DNA of 64,000 nt from Trichopus zeylanicus subsp. travancoricus (lineage: Eukaryota > Streptophyta > Magnoliopsida > Dioscoreales > Dioscoreaceae), in contig RXID01016454.1 in the NCBI GenBank assembly GCA_005019695.1, positions 447,644-511,643 on the forward strand. The letters run 5' to 3'. Positions 26,193-42,107 of this stretch are shown here, piece after piece. The position numbers and the translations under genes are program-made. The notes below the pieces were generated by a model that saw only the letters and a list, made by a program, of their open reading frames with translations, was not told where the DNA came from and searched no databases. Position 1 is the first letter of the stretch. Each line of letters opens with the position of its first letter.

Positions 26193-26430
26193 TAGTTACT
26201 GCACTGATTTGCAAAGAACCAGAAATTCCTTGGTAGCTAGGCACATCATTTGTGCTAAGAGGAAAGTTGGTTGATGGTCATATTTCTTGCCAATTCAATT
26301 GCTGGAACTGGTAGCTTCCTCACCCAGTTCAATTCCTTGCAAATTGGAATTTATCTAGATGTTGTATTCTGCTGCAGATCATTTGTAATCAATGTATATT
26401 ACATGTTTCATTAGACATCAGATATTTAAT
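26193..26430 (+). other. Probable 3' UTR of the BRN-like gene
   Basis: The sequence after the TGA at 26190-26192 is moderately T-rich. No canonical AATAAA was found close by, so the poly(A) site cannot be fixed. Transcripts may extend farther. Confidence 0.4.
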
Positions 26431-29400
26431 TCAATTGATTTTTCTCTCAAAATCAGGTTAGTGGTTTTGTGTGGGTTTTGATTTCATCCTAGGTGTTTGT
26501 ATTGTTCATCCTGTTGCCATTCAATTTGTTCTGCAAACTATGATTTAGGCTCTGTTTTCTCAGTGAAAGAAGTTTTGTCCTTTATCTAGTTGAAATGTGC
26601 TTGCAATAAGTGTACTTTGTGTAACTTTCACATTTGCTTTGCGTTCTGGTCTTAGCTCATGTGTTCCACTTCCATCTCTGCTGGCATTCCTTTCTCTATT
26701 TTCCATTGCTGTTTCTTCTGCAAAAATTGTTGAAGATAGTTGTGACTGCCAACTGGTGTTCTTATCCAAGAAATTTCCTGTTTGGGTGTTTTGGAAGTCT
26801 TCTCTGTGAAGTGCTTTGTCCGGCATGTTGTTATGATATAACACATATCAGTGCAAATTGGGACATCAGGTACCTTTTCAGTTTTTCTGTATGTTTAAGA
26901 CGGTATCCTTTTTCATGTTGTTTAAGTTTGTAAATTTCCTGTAAACAGCATAGCTTCTGAATTTAGCTGGTCAAAATTTTGTTATTTAGGCTAATATGAA
27001 CCTGAAATAAAACTAATATCAGCTGCTTCTTTTTGTTTATTTTTTTCTGCAGGCTAGTTTGATACTTCTTGAAACTTCCACTACCAGATTGATTAATTCT
27101 ATCAAGGCATGCCTCCAAGGTATCCTAGTACTATTCCGTGGAGCTAGTTTATCATTATTTGACATGACTCAGTCATGACTTACCTTTTGTGATATCTGAA
27201 GTTTATTCCTGCAAGCTTTTTATCAATCAAACTTAACTGACTAGATGCCATAACTTCAGAAGACCATGGCTATGAATGTGGCAAATATTTCGACTTTTGA
27301 ACTTCCATTTACACTTGCACCTCTCGTCACCCAGTCAATTTTTCTTCATGAACAAAGGTAGTGATTTTGGATGATTTGGGTGCATACATCAGCTGCTGAA
27401 GTAGGATGTTGGTTTTTTAACATATATCACCCTTTAACCTTGTGGTATTTGTAGACGACCCATAAGGAATTTCAAAAATAAGTTGTATTCACATCTTTTA
27501 GAAATATAAACTTTTGAGTATATATGTTAGTCAGGCCTTTTCTTTCATGGTTTTAAATCTCAGGGTTTACTGATTTGTGAAATGAGCCGAGTTCTGATCC
27601 TAGTTGAATTGCCATAGGAAATCAAATCAAAATAATTTGATTCTTGGCTTCTTTGTCTGAAACCTGAACTAGGATTTTAAACTTCACCCTCTTAGTTAAG
27701 TAAACAATATCTGTAGACCATAACCTGTACCTTAATAGAACAGAAAATTAGTTTGGTTGATTGACATAACATAAGCTGATGATGAAGGTGTATACACAAA
27801 AAACACCAAACATGCAACTTAAATATTTTCATTGAAATATAGACCAAGCGGACATGTTTTTGTCTAGTCATGATTAAATCATATGTTGATTTCTTACATA
27901 ACAGATTCTTAAGATAATGTGAATTACCAACTTTGTCCTTCTAAAGAGCACATACTAGATCGTTCTATTCTAAAGCTTTCCGACCATTGGAAAGCAAACA
28001 AAGAAATCCTTTGCTCCTGTAGAGAGAAACAAGAGATTGTGGAAGGATTGTGTGTGCACATGCAGGTGTTGTGTTGGGGAACTTATACAATCATGTAATT
28101 TCAAGTACTTGCATGTAAATATTAAAAAGCCAAAGACTTGCATGTAATTTTCAAAGGTTTCAGAGACTTGTATTAATTATCTCATCGTAAAAGTTTGGAT
28201 TTATTGCAGATGACTCCCTAAAATCTTACAACAGTATGCATACCTTCGTTACATTGCTGCAGTTTTTTAAATTCCAATTTTCCCTCCATGATATTCAAAT
28301 ATCTAAATTCATTTTCTTCCACAAACAGTGGTAAATCCAAGCTTTGGAAGGACACATTCGAATGGTCCTAAACTTGACTATTGGATTAATTGGTGCTTTA
28401 AATTTTTTTCCTTGCTGACACTAGAAGCAACAATCGATTTTGTTTTGCCTTTCTTAGTCTATGTTTTAGTCTTACTAGGTTATGTACAAATGTTTATAAC
28501 AGAATCCTCCCCATTCCCTAGGGAGGAGGTATTTGCAACGAAACATAAGATTTAAGGGACGTGTATATAACTACTGAAATATCAGGAGGTATATGTAATT
28601 ATCAAGGATTTCATTGGATTATTTGTAATTAACCAGGATTTTTTTTATGTAAAATAGCTGGCTGTAATTTTTAGCAAGTATAGTTGCAGTCATTTTCATG
28701 AACAAATATTCAAGAAGTGTGTCATGTTCTTTCAAAGGTTGCAGTGGTAGCACTCTAAAGCATTCATTATCAAGTATTAAGCAAATTATTTTGAGGATCA
28801 AGTCTAACAATTAAGCATATTATTTTGAGGATCAAAGTAGCAGTTTAATGTTTCAGGTATCATTGGACAAAAATGGGTCAGCACTCTAATGCGAGTTCTC
28901 ATAGCAAAAGAAACGCCTTAAAGTAAATCCTCTTGACTCTAGCTTTCCTGATATACTAAATAGAGTAGTCACCTGTGTGTGTGGTATACAGACTTTCAGG
29001 TATAATTGCACAGATTTCTTTTTTTCTTTTTCATAGACTAAAATATCATGTTCAAAATTAAGCAGCATATCAAATAGTAGATTACTGTTCTTTTTTTAAA
29101 GGAAAACATATTGTTATTCTAAAATGTGTAGTGGATGTTTTGTATCATCTATTCCATTGTAATGTGAGTTATCATCATTGTTTCCCTTGAACCAGAGTAT
29201 AGATGCTATAGAAAATACATAACTTTATTGTCTGTTGAGCCATAGTCTTTGTAGTTACGATATAGGAATAACATGGAAATTCATTGTCTATGCTTCTGTA
29301 TTACTGTAGTATGCAATTCTCCTTTCTTACAGTAGTAATTTAGCAACTTGGTTTATGAACGTCTAATCCTCTGATACTTTTTGGTAGGAGCAAAGCAAAG

Positions 29401-30112
29401 AACCAAAAAATTAGCAACTCATTGTCATGTTATTGATAAATTATCTTCTTCTGAAGGTCTTGTCCATCTAATTCATTTCTAATTATGTCTTGTTTAATAT
29501 GTAAAAAACAAATCAAGGAAATCCATGGCAAATACTATGCTCCTTTTTTTTTTTTTTTTTCTCTCTCCCTTCTGAAAGCTGAAGTATAGAGACAGGGTTG
29601 AATTGCACATTAAATGTTAATTTCTTTTTAAAAAGTTAAACTTTTTATCCATTGATTATCTCTGCAAATGTTAAAAAAGTTCTGCATATCTCTTTTTCCT
29701 TATTTATTTATCCATGTTTAATGTATCATTCTCTCTTTCCCCAGAATGTTAATGTTGTTTTCTTTTAATGCTCCAAAAGAAAGTAAAAGCTTTTGTAAGT
29801 AATGAAAAAATAGGGAAGAACTTTTAAAGATAAAATAAGAGGATATTAAAGAGAACAACAAATTTTATTTTGTTGTGCTTGAGAAACTTCTCATTTTTAT
29901 AATGTTGCTATTTTGTTCAAATTATTTAGTTTTAAGTTCTTTAAGTATATGTTTTTCTTACAATTTTTTCATTCTGTGCGTTTTTTTCCTTTTTATGTTT
30001 GTCTCATCTATTTTTGGAAATTTTGAGATATCAAGCGAGCAACATATAGATAGGTGCAAAATTTTGCCAAATTTTATTGGAATACTTGTTTTTTCTGTAA
30101 ATAGTTAGTACT
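26431..30112. other. Intergenic, no gene seen
   Basis: Short frames at 26560-26933 (both strands) and 28328-28555 have no recognisable domain. A near-copy of about 25 bp (ATTATTTTGAGGATCAA) occurs twice at about 28785 and 28820. There is a poly-T run at about 29545-29562. No tRNA-like fold was recognised. Confidence 0.5.
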
Positions 30113-30115
30113 TAA

Positions 30116-30339
30116 GCTATCGTTTGATAATGGATTAACAAAAAATAAGCTCGGCCAAATAATTTTTATTAAAAAATTAATATTAATTATTTTATATTAT
30201 TATTAAAATAAATTATTATAAAAAATTAATTATTTTTTCATGCTCCAAATTATTAGAGTCAATTTTGGTTAAAAAAATTAATTTATAAAAGTGATTTATT
30301 AGTTTTAATTTTAGTCTTAATCCATTATCAAATGTACCC
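30116..30339. mobile_element. Tourist-like MITE, second family
   Basis: The two ends pair as imperfect inverted repeats: left GCTATCGTTTGATAATGG and right (reversed) GGGTACATTTGATAATGG. TAA flanks it on both sides (30113-30115, 30340-30342), the PIF/Harbinger target duplication. The 224-bp inside is AT-rich and non-coding. Confidence 0.82.
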
Positions 30340-30342
30340 TAA

Positions 30343-32569
30343 TGGATTATCTTTTTGTGTGGCTATATAATTTCTCTTGAAATTTGGGGACGGGATCCAA
30401 GGGCCTGTTTGGTTGTGGTTATTGTGAGAAAATCATTAGTGAGTTACCATGGGATTTTAATCACATAAGTTTCTCAAATTAACATGGTGTGGATTAGTAG
30501 AGAGTAGTAAGGGAGTGATCAGGAGTTGATCGCCTGGATGATCACTTTCCCAGTGGACTATTGCGCATAAATCTTGAATTGGATTGAGAACACATGAAAA
30601 TAACACTAAAAGGAGATGAGAAAACTAAGTGAAAAAAAATAAGACAGCACATGAAGAAGATTTATGTAATATGGCTTGGTTGATAGTGTACTCTGGATGA
30701 AGATAGACTGTAGGTTTCACTATTGTAGGATGTTAAAAATGGCATAGTACAAGAGTTTCTCAAGTTTAACGCATAATTGTTACTGATCTTTACATTTTTG
30801 TATTTATTTATATGCAATATAAATTAGGTCAAATCAGTTACAAATATGTTCATGTTGCCCATGTTTTTTGTTACAATTTTTGTTTTCTCCAAATTTGTTG
30901 AGTCGGGTGTTTAATGCATTTTGATTTTTAAATTCTAGGTACAATCAGCATTGATCCAAATATGTTCACAGTACAGGGGTTTATGTTCAAGAATAAAGAT
31001 GCACTTTTATAAGAGCTAGATGTTAAAAAAGTGATTCGTAAAATTGGTATTCTACTAGGTTACTAGGCTTTGACCTAATTTAGATGAGACAAAGTATATT
31101 TGGAGTTTTTTAGCTTGGGTGGTCATATTTGTTTTTCTAAATTTATTTGTTTCAAATCCAAGATGAAGCTCAAAAAAGCAGCAATCGCAGCTGCTGCTAA
31201 TAATAATAGGAATAATAAATAAATAAATAAATAAATAAATAATATAGACACAAGGACGATAAATTTAAGTCATTGACAACCTTCAATAATAAATTTAATT
31301 CTTCTCACAAGACTAATCTATTTTTAAAAAATGCGGATATGTTGATCATGTTCGCTGTGCATGGTTAAAACTAGTTAGAGAATTATACAAAGTCTAAAGT
31401 TGTAGATAGCGTGTAACTAAATATAGCTAGTATGTGATTTAACCTAACAAGATTAATTTCGAAAGAGCTTTTAGTTGGGGTGGAGCATCAAAAGTTGAGA
31501 CGTCAAAAACTGTCATGGTGTGCTCAGAGAAAAGAAATACAAAAAAAGTTGTGACATTATAATTTAATTTTTTATTATTTACATTATTAATAAAATTAAA
31601 TAATGTGGAGCATAATATGAGACACGTTTATCCCCAAGTCAGCGCACAAATTAAAACAATTAACAATTTGGTTCAAATCTCAAAGGGATAATTTATTATT
31701 AAAAAAATATTAAAATAAAAATGTAAATCAGTTATAAGTTTTTAACAAGAAATTATCTATCTTATTTCAAGTTTATAAAAAATTAACTATCTTATTAGTA
31801 TTAAAAAAATATCATTCGTCTTATTTTAATTCGAATTTATCAATTAAAATTAATATAAAAATTAAATTATTTTTATTTTATTTTAGTTTAAATATTAATA
31901 TAAAAATAATTTATTATATTTCAATTTTTATGAAGAATGGGTTGTCCAATTTTATGAAACTAAGAATTTAAAATTTATTTTTATCATACTACTTAATCTG
32001 ATAATTGTGAATTGGTTGTTTGAAATAAAATTAAATAAGAATAATGAAATTTATCATATTAATTTAATTAATAAAATTAAATAAAAATAAAAATGTTTTT
32101 TAAAATATTTTAATTAAGGTGATTTTTTGTAAATTTATAGTATAAGATTAATGATTTTTACTAATAGTAATAAGTTAAATAATTTTTCATAAATTTATAA
32201 TAAAATAAGTGGTTTATTGCTAAAAAGTCATTAGTTATAAATATAGTGCTGGTGTTCTTCATTGTAATTTAAGATAAAGACCTTTTACTCTTGTTCCAAT
32301 TTCGATGCCTAATATTGGCGGTAGTATAAATTTGATATTTGCAAAACAGACTTCAAATTTAGTTCATTACCTAAACTCAGTCAAAATTTGATATTTGATT
32401 AAGAATTGACAAACCCAATCCGATACGAGACATGGTTTATCGTGATTCGATCCGACTTGGTCTGGAGTTCGGATTCGAAACCATGACCAGTTTCGGCTTT
32501 GGTTTCGCTTGCATTCTATGTCAAACCCGAGCCATTATTAAGACTTCGCTCAGTCGGGCGAATCAAATC
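30343..32569. other. Intergenic AT-rich DNA, no gene seen
   Basis: It contains GGGCCTGTTTGGTTGTGG at 30401, resembling a MITE end without a located partner, and a TAAA/ATAA microsatellite at about 31216-31243. The stretch 31560-32220 is extremely AT-rich. From 32400 the composition rises toward the ESF2-like pseudogene leader. Confidence 0.5.
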
Positions 32570-33059
32570 TTTTTCTCTTCCCGGCTTCTTCACTGTCCGT
32601 CGCCGCTTTCTTCCCGCGCTCGCCGCCGCCTCCAGCCGCTCCGCTTCTCTAAGGTGTCTCGACCTCCGCCTTCTCCTCCTCTTCTTCCCAATATCGTCGC
32701 CGGCGAGGTTTCCGGTGGCCAGTGGTCTGAGATCCGATCTCTCTTTCGTATGTGATTTTGATAAATGATCCGAAGGAAAATCAGTTTGATTGGTGCCTCT
32801 TTTGTTTTGTGACCTTTAATCGTTGAATTTTAGGTGGTTATGGCTGCTGAGGAAGAAGAACGTGTGGATCCGATGATCTCGACGTAGAGGAGCAATAAGA
32901 TGTATTGGATGGCCATGGGAATCGAGATGAGAGTGGTGATTCAAAAGTTTTGATGAGGAAGGAGGACGGAGAATATCAGGATGGAAGCACGGGGCTTGCT
33001 ATTTAAGTCGGGTTCCACCTCACATGGATCCGAGAATGCTTCCCCAAATTCTTTCGCGA

Positions 33060-33901
33060 GCAAAACCGGTATTTTCAAACCGGAATCGGATTTTGATTTT
33101 CAAAAAATTGAAAACCGAAATCTTTAGATAAAAAATTTGTTTTTTCGATTTGGGTTTTAAATCGATTCTAAAATCGGTATACCGGAGTACATCACTGCTC
33201 CAGCGTCGCTGCTCTGGCGATGGACGGAGGAGAAGAGGAGAAATTAGAGCAAATGGTGACGAGATCGGAGCAAGTGATGTGCCTGGCGACGACCGGCGAG
33301 GGCGGGGACGAGGCGGCGGCGCTGCGAGCTCGGGGGCGAGCCCGAGGGCGAGGTGGCGTCGCTGCGACCTCGGGGGCGAGCCCGAGGGCGAGCGCGGGGG
33401 AGAGTGCAAAGGTGAGGTGGCGTCGCTGCGAGCGCGGGGGAGAGTGCAAAGGTGAGGTGGCGTCGCTGCGAGCGCTGGGGCGAGTGCAAAGGCGAGGCGG
33501 CGTCGCTGCGAGCTTGGGGGCGAGGGTGAGGGCGAGGCGGCGTCGCTGCGAGCTTGGGGGCGAGGGTGAAGGCGAGGCGGCGTCGCTGTGAGCGCGGGGG
33601 CGACCGCGAGGGCACTGCGAGCTCGGGGGCAAGGGCGAGGGCGAGGCGGCGTCGGAGCGTTGCTGCGAGCGCGAGGGCAAGCACTGGGGCGAGCGCGAGG
33701 GCGAGGCGGTGCAGAAATTACGGTTAGGGTTTGGTAAGATATATATCTAGGGATAAAACTGGTACGGTTCCGATTTATCGATTTTTTAGATAATGTAGAA
33801 CCGGAACTGTACCGGTTTAACTTGAGAACCAGTTTTCCGATACGGTTCTCAACCGATACGGTTCTCAACCGATACGGTTCGATATACCTACTCACCCCTA
33901 G
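33060..33901. mobile_element. Insertion in exon 1 of the ESF2-like pseudogene
   Basis: The exon sequence stops at 33059 and resumes at 33902, with only about two codons missing relative to the family. The inserted DNA begins CAAAACCGGTATTTTC, carries a GC-rich 40-bp minisatellite and ends with repeated CCGATACGGTTCTCAA followed by CTCACCCCTA. The reversed right end, TAGGGGTGAG, resembles hAT-type TIRs, but no matching left end or 8-bp target duplication is visible. It may be a truncated hAT derivative; class uncertain. Confidence 0.65.
33310..33715. repeat. 40-bp GC-rich minisatellite
   Basis: About ten units of around 40 bp, each close to GCGAGCTTGGGGGCGAGGG followed by GAGGCGGCGTCGCT, sit in otherwise AT-rich DNA. 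Some units are shortened (near 33390 and 33620). Since 40 is not a multiple of three, each frame cycles through three peptides. This explains the long proline/alanine/arginine-rich frames seen on both strands (for example 33952-33020 minus), which I do not consider genes. Confidence 0.9.
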
Positions 33902-36584
33902 GAGATATCCAGCGGATTTATCTAGCTCCAGAAGGTTATTTTTTCGCATCAAATTTTTTTTCTACTTCATGTTCTTCTTAATGATTGAACATGGTGTGGT
34001 ACACAACGAATTTGTATACATTGTTTTCAGTTTGTCCACATATGGTACGGTTCATGGTGAATCCCAGCCATAATACTAATAACATTGTTACTTTTCAGAT
34101 TAGCCCTAATTAGAAATACCCCCTACTTTTCACAAATTCAGGTATATCCCCTTCTTTTGAAATTATTCTAAAGTCGGCCCCTGTTGTGACCTGAGTCACC
34201 TTTGGTTTACTACGACTCAACAATTTGAAATGATTGATTTATATTTAGTAGTGGTGAGAACATATATTCATATGCCCTTCAGTTTTTATGACGTTTATAT
34301 GAGAAATGAATGCATATTAGCTGCAGATGGAATAGAATGCATGAATAAAGGTACAAGGTCCATCTTGATTTAAAGGCTAAAGCTCACAAGCCTGATGTAC
34401 ATTCAGTAGAAAAGGGATAACCAATAGATATAAGTCTATGTCTTTGGTCCAAGGCGGAGGTGGTAACTTTTTGTAGTAAGATATTCTCTCAACAATCCAT
34501 AATAATATTTTTGAGGATTATTCTTCAAAGCTAACTGGAGTGTAGGACGTGAACATTTCAAGAAAGGAGTAAGATTTGTAAACATGTGAAAAGAAAAAAA
34601 AACACGTTTTCATAAGTAGGCCAAATCTCAATTACATAATTGCTAAATTCTCTTTTTATATATGTGCAATGAAAGGCATTATGTATCAACATGATCTAAG
34701 ATGAAAAATATTCCGAGCAAAATTTTAACTTTCTTTAACTGGCTATTTTTGAATGCTAGATCCAATGGCTCAAATACACTGTAAAAAAGCAGGTGGATTT
34801 AGAGGGAAACAGTTTTCTAAAGGGTATGTGAAACTTTCTCTTCCTTCTTCCTTGAGACTTTAGCTTCATCTCTTCAATCTAATTTAGTTTTCATAAATTT
34901 AAATCATATCATTGTATTTTTGTAGTTATTGTTGTTTTCTTTGTTCTTTCTATGTTGGAGGTTGAGTTAGTTTTTATTTTGGAACCCTTTCGTACTTTAT
35001 ATTCTTATGAAAATTCCTAATTCCTTCATTCTTGAGTGTCTGGCTTCATTCTTCTTTCATTTATTCCATTGGTATCATTGAAAATTTTTTTTTACTTCAA
35101 TGTTGGAGATTAATTTGATCTTTTTGTTAGCTTTCTTCATTAAATTTCTTGATTTAACAAAAATTCTACTACTTGCAAGAATAATGTTGAGTCTAATCTC
35201 ATTTGGTGAATCACATTTTAATTTTCAGTAGACCTGTTTGGATGGTTAAAGGAAACATTTTAATGCCAGTATCAAATATAACCTTAATATGGAGTACTGA
35301 AATTGTAGACAGAGACATTTGTTTTAGCAAGTTCATTTCTTAATGCATTGGGTTTAGTTCTACTTCTGTATTTATAGCAAACAAACATGAGAAATGATTG
35401 CCAGTCAGTCACTAATTTTTGTTCATGACTGTTTTTTTCAGGTTGGTTGAATTCACAAAAAGGAGTGTTGCAAAGAAGGTTGCAAATATGCTAAATGGTG
35501 AACAAATAGGTGCATGATTTTGGGCATTGTATTTTTTAAAGGAAAATAGTATTACTTAGCTCCATGAAATTACGCTCCTTTCTGCAATGAATTTTTTTTG
35601 TACATGTGTTGGTTATCCTGTTGCAAGTTCTATCTCGTAAAGAATTGATATTTAGTGTTACTGGTTTGTAGACAATTAAATATTCTTTCCTGGCATAAAT
35701 TTGGCATGCTGTCTTAGCACCTCTATTCTAGCTTGTAAATAATCAATGGTGACCCTTTTCATCCGTTCCCATGTGCTCGTCCCTTTGAAGGATGATTTAG
35801 CTGGTTTTTCTTTGTTGGAATAGCTTCAACTTTGAAGCCAAGTGTATAGAGCTCTTCTTACTTTATTGTGTATTAAACTGTTTTGTATGCCACAAAGCTC
35901 TTGTTTGCCACTTTATATGTATCCTTTTTGTTAGTGCAGAACTTTGAAGCATGACTCAAAGTTCAAGCGAGCTTCTTCAGTTGAGCCTATAGGATAGAGC
36001 TCTTTGTGCTTTGATAGGTCCTTAGCTAATTGATCCTGTATGAGTGGACTGTACTGTGACCTAGGATTTAAAATCTTGAACCAGTCTGTCTTAAGTTAGA
36101 ATTCTAGTGTTTGGCTACCATAGGGTCTTCTTGCTTGTTCTGTGGTTTTTTGGTTGAATTCCATGTTCTGCATCTCTAGTTTTCCCTCCATCTCTTGTTT
36201 CTGCTCATACCTAGCTGCACTTGAGTACTCTCTTGTTTATTTTTTATTGAACCATGAGTTTTTTTGATTTGGTTATTGTTTCAAATATGTTTTCTGTTGA
36301 ACTTGTTAGACTTAAAGTTGTGTTTTTAAAGCTAACTTGTTTCATAGGTGGGAAGAAGATATCACAATTTTACATTGGATGATCTTACAAATGAAATTGG
36401 TAAGCTGAAATCCATGGATTCACAGTAGCACATGCACTGTTTTGCTTGAAGTTCATCACAAGATCTGTTACTAATGCAGCTGAAAAGAGTCATATACAGG
36501 GGCAGAAGCTAGCAATTGAAGCCTCTGCTGCAAAGTGGGAACGTGACTTCTGTTTGACGAAGGTTGATCAGTTTCGTGCATTAA

Positions 36585-36942
36585 GACACCATTTGGTTCG
36601 GAATAGGATTAGCATTAGGATCAAGACTGGTATTTTGTAAACTAATATATTTTTATCAAAATTAATCTTATAATAATTTAACGTTCGAAAAACTATTTAA
36701 TTTTTATAATAATTTAATTTAATAACGATGTAAAATAAGTAATATTAATTTTGTAAGAAAAAAAATCTGAAACGATATGTTTTTATCAAAATTAATCCTA
36801 CAATAATTTAACGTTCGAAAAATTATTTAATTTTTATAATAATTTAATTTAATAACGATGTAAAATAAGTAATATTAATTTTGTAAGAAAAAAAAAATTG
36901 AAACGATCTGATCCTGATCTTGATCTCAAACCAAACGGTGCC
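36585..36942. mobile_element. Tourist-like MITE, copy 2, inside a coding exon
   Basis: Ends GACACCATTTGG and (reversed) GGCACCGTTTGG are flanked by TAA (36582-36584 and 36943-36945). It interrupts the ESF2-like exon: before it lies ...FRAL, and after removal of element and one TAA the frame continues into FIEK, matching the family. It is related to the element at 14538-14775 but is 120 bp longer because an internal stretch (about 36655-36770) is repeated in tandem (about 36782-36895). Confidence 0.88.
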
Positions 36943-37785
36943 TAAGTTTTATAGAAAAATGAATAGAGAAGGTTTGTATTGTTTTGTACTTACATTTGAT
37001 ATCTTGGATTTTCTTGTTGGCCCTTCCTGCAGTTATTTAACATACAAATGCTAGTTCTGACATGCATTTCATATTGTACTGCTAAGTCCACGTGTAAGTT
37101 TACTTGCATTAAAGGGTCCAATTGTAGCATTTCAATTTACTGGCAAAATGTTAAGTTTAAGTGCAACAATTTGCTCACAATGTTGATGCATGGAGTCATA
37201 CAAATTTCAATTGATTTTGGCTAAATAAATAATTACTAGCGATGCTAAATTACAAAATAAGATATATCAGTTGATTGTCCATTCAATTAAAACTAGTCCA
37301 TTTCCATCAAGTTACTTGTATCAAATCAAATCTCGTTTTCATATAATTCATGCCAAACACATTCACTATAGGAGAAATGCAAGATTCCCAGATACATGCA
37401 AGTCCCTCACACTTTTCGTTATGCACAAACTGAACATTTGTTTTTGCATTCCATTTTAATTTGGTTTCATTTATCAGCCCAAATATTCAATGTTGGTTAC
37501 ATCGACATTTCTAACAGATGGCTAAGTTTGAAAGGAGTCTACATTTCAAACTTTTGGATTTTTGATCTCAATTAGTTTGAGATATCTGAGTTGGCTAAGT
37601 TCGTTTTGCAATTCTTACTGTCAGAGAAGCAAAAGACAGAAGAATCAGAGCCAAATGTGAAGGAACCTAAGGTTATCCGCCATTTCCGACAAAATTGGCC
37701 AGTCACAGAGGATGTTGTGCAAAAGAAACAGAATCTATCCAAAGACTTATTGGCACGGGTAGTGATTCTTTGTACTGTTTCTTAG

Positions 37786-38485
37786 TCCTTCACTGAGGAT
37801 ACATTTCTGATTGTGTTTTGAGACGCTGGTACTGGCAATAATCACAACTACAATTTTATATTTTTGTGGGTGCTTTAGGGCCTTGAAATCTATTTATGAG
37901 AATTTGTTTCCAATGTATATCATGTTGATAGCTATCCTTTACCGTTTTGTACTGAGAATTTGGATAAGAGGCCCTTATTTGCAGACTGTACAAAAAAGAA
38001 AAAGGAGAAACAAGTTAGAAATACTCTGAGAAGCAAGGAAGGTGGCTGCATGGTGATTCCAATAGAAAGACGGTGATCAATATTAGATTATATTCCACAT
38101 AAAAACTTAAATGGGTCTGTGATAAAATTTAGGGTTTATAAATTACTTTTTGAAATAAGCGCATGAACCAAGTGATTTAATATCCCTATCGGCCCAGCAG
38201 TTTCAAATCAACTTATTTTCAAAAGAAAAAAAAATTTTAATAGGTTTATGAACAGAACTTGGGTGTGCTAAAAAATCCTGACTCGGAGAAGACTGTCCAA
38301 AAATATGAAATTCACATAGCTGAAATCTACAAATGACACACCAACAACCAATTCAAGACATCTTTGTGATGTACCATTATTGCATCTAGGACCATACGAA
38401 AGCCATGTTAACTTGCAGAATATATGCCAAGAAACTGATTTCTTCTTCGATCATAACTGCAACCAATGGCCCATGATTTATCAGA
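37786..38485. other. Intergenic between two pseudogenes
   Basis: No gene was seen. The two pseudogenes converge (plus-strand ESF2-like, minus-strand RABB1-like) with about 700 bp between their stop codons. Confidence 0.6.
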
Positions 38486-41711
<3,226 letters not shown>

Positions 41712-42107
41712 GGCTCCGGCGACGATCTCGCCGGCGGGAACTCTCCGGGAGCGAAGCGAGAACAACGAGCGGGGAATTGGGATTGAAAATGGATTTTTTT
41801 ATTGCTGGGGATTTTTGGTTGTAGCTCCCAGAAAATATTTAATTTCATATTGGAACCTCAAAAGCAGATATTTTCATGGGATTGTCGCGCGTATACCCTG
41901 ACAGATTGGAAAATTATGTATCTAGCTCTAGAAAAGCTAAATTTATGGCGATACCCCCTGCAAAAATCTATAAATTTGTGCCCAGCGTGTACTGTGTCGT
42001 TGGTAATGGCTACACGTGAGATTTCTCAAATTTTCATGGGGTATACACCCAAAAATCCCTTTTTCTTTGACTTGGCATGTAAATTTTTTTATCAGAAAAG
42101 CTATTAA
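41712..42107. other. Upstream remnant of the RABB1-like pseudogene
   Basis: An in-frame ATG occurs upstream of the lost start (minus strand, about 41765), but the predicted leader peptide has no RAB-family counterpart. No other feature was seen before the Harbinger element boundary. Confidence 0.4.

Larger units (their letters stand above)
32570..37785 (+). pseudogene. ESF2-like: ESF2/ABT1-like ribosome-biogenesis gene, broken
   Basis: ESF2/ABT1 proteins are nucleolar RRM factors for 18S rRNA processing. Pieces: a probable 5' leader ending 32747; first coding exon 32834-33059 (ATG 32840; CYLSRVPPHMDP, then LPQILSR); the same exon resumes at 33902-33934 (DIQRIYLAPE); then 34760-34823 (KKAGGFRGKQFS), 35442-35509 (VEFTKRSVAKKVANMLNGEQ), 36348-36399 (LDDLTNEI), 36480-36584 plus 36946-36971 (SAAKWERDF, TKVDQFRAL), and 37625-37785 (PKVIRHF, LSKDLL). 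Splice sites are largely preserved, so this is not a processed copy. Lesions: frameshift and stops in exon 1, an 842-bp insertion in that exon, a deletion with frameshift in the fourth exon (about 13 residues missing before LDDLT), a MITE in the fifth, and Trp to Leu before VEF. The family match is by motif recognition and is strong. Confidence 0.85.

Noticed and set aside
26560..26933. Overlapping frames on both strands downstream of the BRN-like gene
   Set aside because: No recognisable domain, and no splice or start support.
30401..30560. MITE-like end GGGCCTGTTTGGTTGTGG
   Set aside because: No inverted partner or target duplication could be located.
32432..32768. Overlapping 107- and 89-codon frames before the ESF2-like pseudogene
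   Set aside because: They lie in the probable 5' leader exon and upstream DNA; they cross the likely donor at 32747 and lack a domain.
33020..33952. 310-codon minus-strand frame, Pro/Ala/Arg-rich, with overlapping long frames on both strands
   Set aside because: It is produced by the 40-bp GC-rich minisatellite and crosses pseudogene exon sequence and insertion edges; no domain.
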